This document shows positions 59,431 through 64,000 of a stretch of DNA of 64,000 bases, piece after piece. Every line of letters starts with the position of its first letter. Position 1 is the first letter of the stretch. The DNA lies in assembly GCF_910592395.1 (NCBI RefSeq), contig NC_088321.1:2606001-2670000 (forward strand). Reading direction: 5' to 3'. The translations under genes and the position numbers were made by a program. Under the pieces are notes generated by a model. That model made no database searches. It was not told the DNA's origin and was given only the letters and a program-made list of their open reading frames with translations. This DNA is from Lineus longissimus (Eukaryota > Nemertea > Pilidiophora > Heteronemertea > Lineidae).

Positions 59431-60082
59431 TGAGTAGCTTGAAAAGTATTCTTTAACTGGTGCAGACAACAAGCTCTAGAAAACAGTTCATATTTCGGTT
59501 GGTGATGGATGAAACACGCACTTGATATAGGAATACGCTCAAGTCGTAATTGTCATCTTGAAGCAACTGGCCTGATCTTACAGAATGTATTTCTTCAACA
59601 GCAGCCCTGCAGCGAATGATCAGCGTCTCTTTGATCAAGTATGCACCCCATAGACGATTGGTGCCGTTACGCAAAGCAGCCTTCGGAGATCCCCCCCCCC
59701 TCCCGACAACAGGTGACCATCCCTCTTGTCGGGAATTAATCCCGAAGATACATCTACCGCACACAGGTACAAAAAGGCCGACCCTTTTTGAGGTTTAATT
59801 GGAAATGCTTCCAGGCGGAAAAATGCCATCCGAACAAGAAATAACTGTATACTGTTGCATCACCACATCCGGCCAGGTGTCCAACAATCTCTTTGTATCG
59901 TGATATCTTTGTTAGTTAAAGAAAATAAAATCAGTTCTCTCAATGACATGAACGTGTTGACTTCGTCACCTTTTACTCTTTACTTTTATGTATTATCTGC
60001 ATGGCCAAAACCCACATGGTGCCGTGACCAGGATCTGGGAACTCAGTTTTAACATCTAAAATCACAACGCAATGTACGAAGG
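59431..60082 (+). promoter_or_regulatory. Leader / 5' LTR region of the BEL/Pao element with primer-binding site
   Basis: TGGTGCCGTGACCAGGAT at 60,017-60,034 is the primer-binding-site-like word typical of animal BEL/Pao elements, and is preceded by CCCACA, a plausible LTR end. The LTR start could not be fixed because the 3' LTR lies outside the window. A TCGGGAATTAATCCCGA palindrome at about 59,729-59,745 and a C run at about 59,691 lie upstream. An AATAAAATC at about 59,925 could be the LTR polyadenylation signal. Confidence 0.6.
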
Positions 60083-61795
60083 ATGCCTATGACCACCAGG
60101 ACAGCAAATCAACTTGAGAGGGGAGAGAAGGAAACAGACATTACAATCACTATGGAAGACGGAGCCGAACAAGTTAGACTAAAACGACACGTTCAGAAAA
60201 GGAAGGCTGTCCATAAGGCTTTTGATAAGCAACTCGAAGAGATCGAGGAGGTGTTGAAGAAATCCTCTGCCGAGGAAGACGAACTTGTGCTAGTTGAGGC
60301 CGCATTGACAGAACTAAAAATTCTGTTTGATGAGGCCGGTGAGTTAAATGAAGAAATCGAAGCGGCTCTGGAAGGCGCGGACTATGACATAGAATATGAA
60401 CGCATAACCGAACGCCGGAGACAGGACCGAAAGGTACTGATCACTGTGAAGAACTTCACGGAAAGGATCAAGAAATCGGGTGACATAACGAGCGTTAACG
60501 TTAGTCCCGCTAAAACCTTCTCCGCGAAATTGCCAAAGTTGCGCCTCCCAACATACACCAAGTGGAGTGCGTTCTGGGAGACCATGGAAAGCGATGTGCT
60601 GGGCGGGAACTTTTCCGACATCACAAAGTTCAGCTACATCGCTGGTCAGTTAAAGGGCATAGCGGCTGAATCTGTCACCGGAATACATGCATCCGGTGAA
60701 AACCTTCAGTCCCTCTGTATCACCCTAAAAGAACGCTTCGGACAGCGAAGGAAGATCGTCAGATCTCACGCTCTTAATCTGTTCGACTGCAACCCGCCTG
60801 CAAACAACTACACCGAACTTAGCAAGTTCTACAACCAAATAATGGGAGACATTCGTTCTTTGAACAATCTAAACGTCAAGACCGAGGAATGCGCGGCTTT
60901 CCTGGTGCCACTCTTTGAGCGAAAGATCCCCCGGCAATTCATTGACAAGATGGGGACCAGCGGCCAAGAAGGAGACTTCGACTTGAAGGCCTTCTTGGAG
61001 TCGTTCACCATACATCTCAACAATCTTGGAGAACGTTCTGCAGAGAAGGAATCTGGATCAAACAAGGGAGTTAACCAGCAGTTCAAATCGGACTACAAAC
61101 CTAGGAACTCTATGTCAGCTAGCAATTTGGTTGCTACGGGAACGGGAAATGCAAAAAGGTGTGCATTTTGCGATTCAGCGGATCATTTTTCAAACAACTG
61201 TGAGCAGAACGATACGGAACGTTTTGAATCCGTAAAGAGGAGGAGATTGTGCTTCAACTGCCTCCGACCACACGCAGTGAAAGTGTGTAATAATCGAAGG
61301 AATTGCGGTGTGTGTCATAGGCGACACCACACCGCATTACATGGCTACTTCGCGCGTCAAGGAGACGCCAGTTCAGTTCAAATGTGTAGCAATTCTGTTT
61401 GGCAATCTAGAGTTGGGGATATCCACACAGTTCTAGATTCAGTGCAAAGTATTAAGGCGATCGCAAATCAAGGTGCACCGCAGCCTGTCAGTGTGACAGC
61501 TGCGGATTCTCATTGTGAAGGTGAATTCACGGAAAGTGCTGAATTCACGGAAAAAACGGCTCCTGCGTTGGGATTAGAACCAAACACGAAAGAAGGTAAA
61601 ACTACGGTCCATTCAGCAAATAGGGAAATCAGCAACAAGACGGTCTTGCTCGAGACAGGTCGCGTAAGTTTAGCAAACGGGGATATGAAATTCCAAGCAG
61701 GGGTTCTGGTAGATAGGGGTAGTATGCTCTCCTATATTCGTAAAGATACAGCTGACAAATTGCGGCTCAGAGCCCACGTAGGTCCCTCAATGTAA
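60083..61795 (+). CDS. gag: BEL/Pao gag with zinc knuckles and start of protease
   Basis: A 570-codon frame starting 49 bases after the primer site. Residues 1-140 are charged coiled-coil sequence. About 150-330 is the capsid-like part (LPKLRLPTYTKWSAFWETME is characteristic of BEL gag). Three cysteine/histidine clusters follow at about 360-421: CAFCDSADHFSNNC, CFNCLRPHAVKVC and CGVCHRRHHTALH. Near residue 549 comes LVDRGSMLSYI, the retroviral-type aspartic protease start, where the family has D-S-G or D-T-G. The Ser/Thr is Arg here, so the protease is probably inactive. The frame stops at 61,793 in the protease, and the downstream pol lies in another register, so a frameshift or decay separates them. 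Confidence 0.9.
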   Translation: MPMTTRTANQLERGEKETDITITMEDGAEQVRLKRHVQKRKAVHKAFDKQLEEIEEVLKKSSAEEDELVLVEAALTELKILFDEAGELNEEIEAALEGADYDIEYERITERRRQDRKVLITVKNFTERIKKSGDITSVNVSPAKTFSAKLPKLRLPTYTKWSAFWETMESDVLGGNFSDITKFSYIAGQLKGIAAESVTGIHASGENLQSLCITLKERFGQRRKIVRSHALNLFDCNPPANNYTELSKFYNQIMGDIRSLNNLNVKTEECAAFLVPLFERKIPRQFIDKMGTSGQEGDFDLKAFLESFTIHLNNLGERSAEKESGSNKGVNQQFKSDYKPRNSMSASNLVATGTGNAKRCAFCDSADHFSNNCEQNDTERFESVKRRRLCFNCLRPHAVKVCNNRRNCGVCHRRHHTALHGYFARQGDASSVQMCSNSVWQSRVGDIHTVLDSVQSIKAIANQGAPQPVSVTAADSHCEGEFTESAEFTEKTAPALGLEPNTKEGKTTVHSANREISNKTVLLETGRVSLANGDMKFQAGVLVDRGSMLSYIRKDTADKLRLRAHVGPSM

Positions 61796-61848
61796 ATGGT
61801 TTTGGGGGGCATGTCAGCAGGCGGTGTTACGATCTGGTCAGTGTAGAC

Positions 61849-63612
61849 GTGATTACCAGCGAGGGTGCAAGGTCGATAGAAGTTTTGGTAACTGAAGAGA
61901 TAGTGAAGCCGATTGATCAGAAGGGTTGGGCGGACGCGCTCAGGCATGATTACATCGCGGAATTGCCGCTGGCCGATGATTTCGCGAGGGGTCAGTTCAA
62001 AGTTGATCTGCTAATTGGCTGCGATAGCGCATATCAGTTTCTAGAAAACCAGGTAATCACCAGTACGTGCGGTCCCACAGTACAGTTTTCAAATTTAGGT
62101 TGTTTTCTGTCAGGCCCACTCGATATTAGCCACAAATCTGTGCATGTCACCTGCGGCGCGTCGCAGGATATCGACCAGTCGGAAGACCGCGAAGCAGTGC
62201 AACTGGAAGAGTTTCTGAGGGAAAGCGCCCTCGATTGTTCGGGCTTCTCAGATACCGAAGATGATGTCAGTTTCAAGAAAAATTTCCTTGAAAAGATTCA
62301 GTTCAAGGAAGGGCGTTACTATGTACCCTTGCCTTGGAAAAGTGACCATCCAGAGCTGCAGAACAACATAGCAGCTTGTCAAAAGCGCATTGTTCAAGTG
62401 ATGGGTAGGTTAGGAAAATTAGGCCTAATGAAAGATTATGTCAAGGTCATGACGGAAAATATCCAAAAGGGATATGTTTCAGAGACAGGTATGCCCATTG
62501 ACTACGCAGATGACGGGTTTTATATGCCACACTTCCCCGTTCTCAGAGACAGCGCCACCACGCCCGTTAGGATAGTTTTTGATGCAAGCTGTGGCTCACC
62601 GTCGCTGAATGAGTGTCTTCACGGGGGGCCGAACATGACGACAGATCTTGTCGATTTGTTACATAGATTTAGATGCAGCAAATATGCAATTAGTGCAGAT
62701 ATTGCTAGAGCTTTCTTGTCTGTTGGGTTATTAGAATCTGACAGAAAATTCGTTCGTTTTCTCTGGTATAAAGATAATGATGTTTCCAAACACCTAGTGC
62801 CATACCAGTGTAACACGGTCATTTTCGGCAATGTAAGTAGCCCATTTGCATTGGCCGCGACCCTGCACAAACATCTCACCATATTCAAAACACCAGTGGC
62901 TCAAGACATGCTAGGGAAGACTTATGTGGACAATCTATTGTCAGGCGTTGCCACGGAGTCAGAGGTCTTGAGCTATTATCAAGAAGCCAGGGATATCATG
63001 TCAAGCGCAAGTTTTGACCTGCGTCAGTGGTCAACTAACTCCGCGAGACTTGAAGAGAAAATTAAGGGAGATGGCACAGGTACCAAACCAGGCCCAGTGT
63101 CAGTATTAGGCCTAAAATTGGATCCGCAGTCTGATGAAATGTCCATCGGTAAATCCAAAAAACATCAGACAACTGACGGAAAAGTAGTCACAAAGCGAGT
63201 AGTCGTGTCAGAAGCCTCATCAGTTTTTGACCCCTTAGGTTTAATAGGCCCAGCCATAGTACCAGCCAAAGCATTTGCCAACACACTATGGGTAGATGAC
63301 AAGAAGTGGGACGAACCCCTGACGCCTGCGCAAGTGCGCGAATGGGTTCACATTAGGGAATCATTGGGCAGAACCCACGAGGTCAAGTTTCCCAGATGGC
63401 TAGCCTTTGAGCCAGATAAACCATTAGAGCTGATTGTGTTCTGCGATGCCTGTCCTAATAAGGCCATAGGTTGTGTAGTGTATGGTAAACAAGGTAACAA
63501 CATAGCTTTACTTGGGTCCAAAAACAAGGTAGTGTCACAAAAGAAGGCTAGGCCCACGGTGCCACAATTAGAGTTGCAAGCTATGGTTATGGGGGCACAG
63601 TACGCACATTAG
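61849..63612 (+). pseudogene. pol: BEL/Pao pol: protease end, reverse transcriptase, RNase H start
   Basis: A 587-codon frame, offset by two from gag. The region after the protease reads KVDLLIGCDSAYQFL and LGCFLSGPL, the BEL DUF1758-type segment. RT motifs follow: YVPLPWKSDHPEL, VRIVFDASCGSPSLNECLHG, AISADIARAFLSVGL, FGNVSSPFALAATLHKH and TYVDNLLSG near residue 358. The active site of this family is YVDD, and the second Asp is Asn here. A Pao/A17-type block (SSVFDPLGLIGPAIVPAKAF) and the RNase H strand IVFCDACPNKAIGCVVYG follow. A TAG at 63,610 ends the frame, but the reading continues beyond it. The copy is defective. Confidence 0.9.
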
Positions 63613-64000
63613 CTTGTCACGACATATCAGGGTCAATACGAGAATATTGACTGCACATATCTCACAGATTCCGAGATAGCGCTATACTGGCTACAATCCG
63701 ACAAAAAGCTCAAACAGTTCGTCAAAAACAGGGTTGAGCTCATCAAACAATTGACCAAAGTCAATCAATGGTACCACGTGGCAACTTCGGACAACGCCGC
63801 TGATCTTCTTTCACGTGGGGCCACCGTTCAGGGTTTACTCGACTCTAATTGGACCCTTGGTCCAGCTTGGTTGAAAGGCAATTCCGATGCCTGGCCAATC
63901 AGGTCACTCTCTGCCCATTCGCATGTAACGATGTTAGCCGCAGGCCTACAGATGGACAACGAGTTCAACATGCCAGGGGCCAGTAAACCCCCGGGCATTC
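63613..64000 (+). pseudogene. pol: BEL/Pao pol continuation after an in-frame TAG (RNase H end), cut by the window edge
   Basis: The same frame as 61,849-63,612 stays open to the last base: LTDSEIALYWLQSDKKLKQF, VKNRVELIKQL, WYHVATSDNAADLLSRGA. D-S-x-x-A-L-x-W-L and N-x-A-D-x-x-SRG are the RNase H and post-RNase-H landmarks of BEL pol. Integrase and the 3' LTR should lie just outside. Only the TAG at 63,610-63,612 interrupts the frame. Confidence 0.9.

Overview
This is metazoan nuclear DNA. Coding segments are split into short exons with GT/AG junctions and matching phases, and the rest is a dense patchwork of transposons, MITE-like repeats and non-LTR and BEL/Pao retroelements. The repeat style (TIR families opening with AGCTCACCTC or AGCTCAGCTGAC, frequent TAGGCCTA-like words, a 5S-rRNA-like SINE) suggests a marine invertebrate, perhaps a deuterostome such as an echinoderm or hemichordate. 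That is an impression, not a demonstration. I see no conventional host gene, tRNA, rRNA operon or CRISPR array.

Layout. 1-17,239: repeat-derived, mostly non-coding sequence with direct repeats, a foldback element, a pogo/Tigger-like DDE transposase relic (5.1-5.6 kb) and two copies of a long dispersed repeat (2.85-3.83 kb and 13.8-16.0 kb, the second interrupted). 17,240-55,625: the main discovery candidate, a roughly 38.4 kb segment bounded by long inverted repeats that share the outer end CACCTGATTCAGG. 55,626-59,030: nothing recognisable. 59,030-59,430: a foldback, inverted-repeat-rich block. 59.4-64.0 kb: a BEL/Pao LTR retrotransposon running off the right edge.

The inverted-repeat segment carries three multi-exon genes. 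(1) A plus-strand Kyakuja-Dileera-Zisupton (KDZ) type transposase at 20.8-35.4 kb. (2) A plus-strand coiled-coil plus protein-kinase-like gene at 40.9-43.4 kb whose catalytic Asp, DFG and helix-F Asp positions are all replaced. (3) A minus-strand gene at 52.8-45.2 kb whose exons encode a homeodomain-like segment, an HMG box, an unrecognised middle and a C-terminal chromodomain. The two outer genes start near the two inverted repeats and the genes converge at about 44-45 kb. I infer a giant composite KDZ-type transposon with DNA- and chromatin-binding and pseudokinase cargo. Each gene carries one or two clear lesions (two in-frame stops, two one-base shifts), so this copy is decaying, allelic or imperfectly sequenced.

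Smaller elements are nested in its introns: a 539 bp element with a perfect 6 bp target duplication (21.9 kb), two nearly identical 1.13 kb repeats (28.8 and 31.6 kb), a third split copy holding an endonuclease-only LINE relic, a TIR MITE at 38.5 kb, two minus-strand LINE 3' ends (46.2 and 50.1 kb), and a 5S-like SINE duplicated inside the left inverted repeat. Sequence comparison outside this window is needed to confirm the element's ends.
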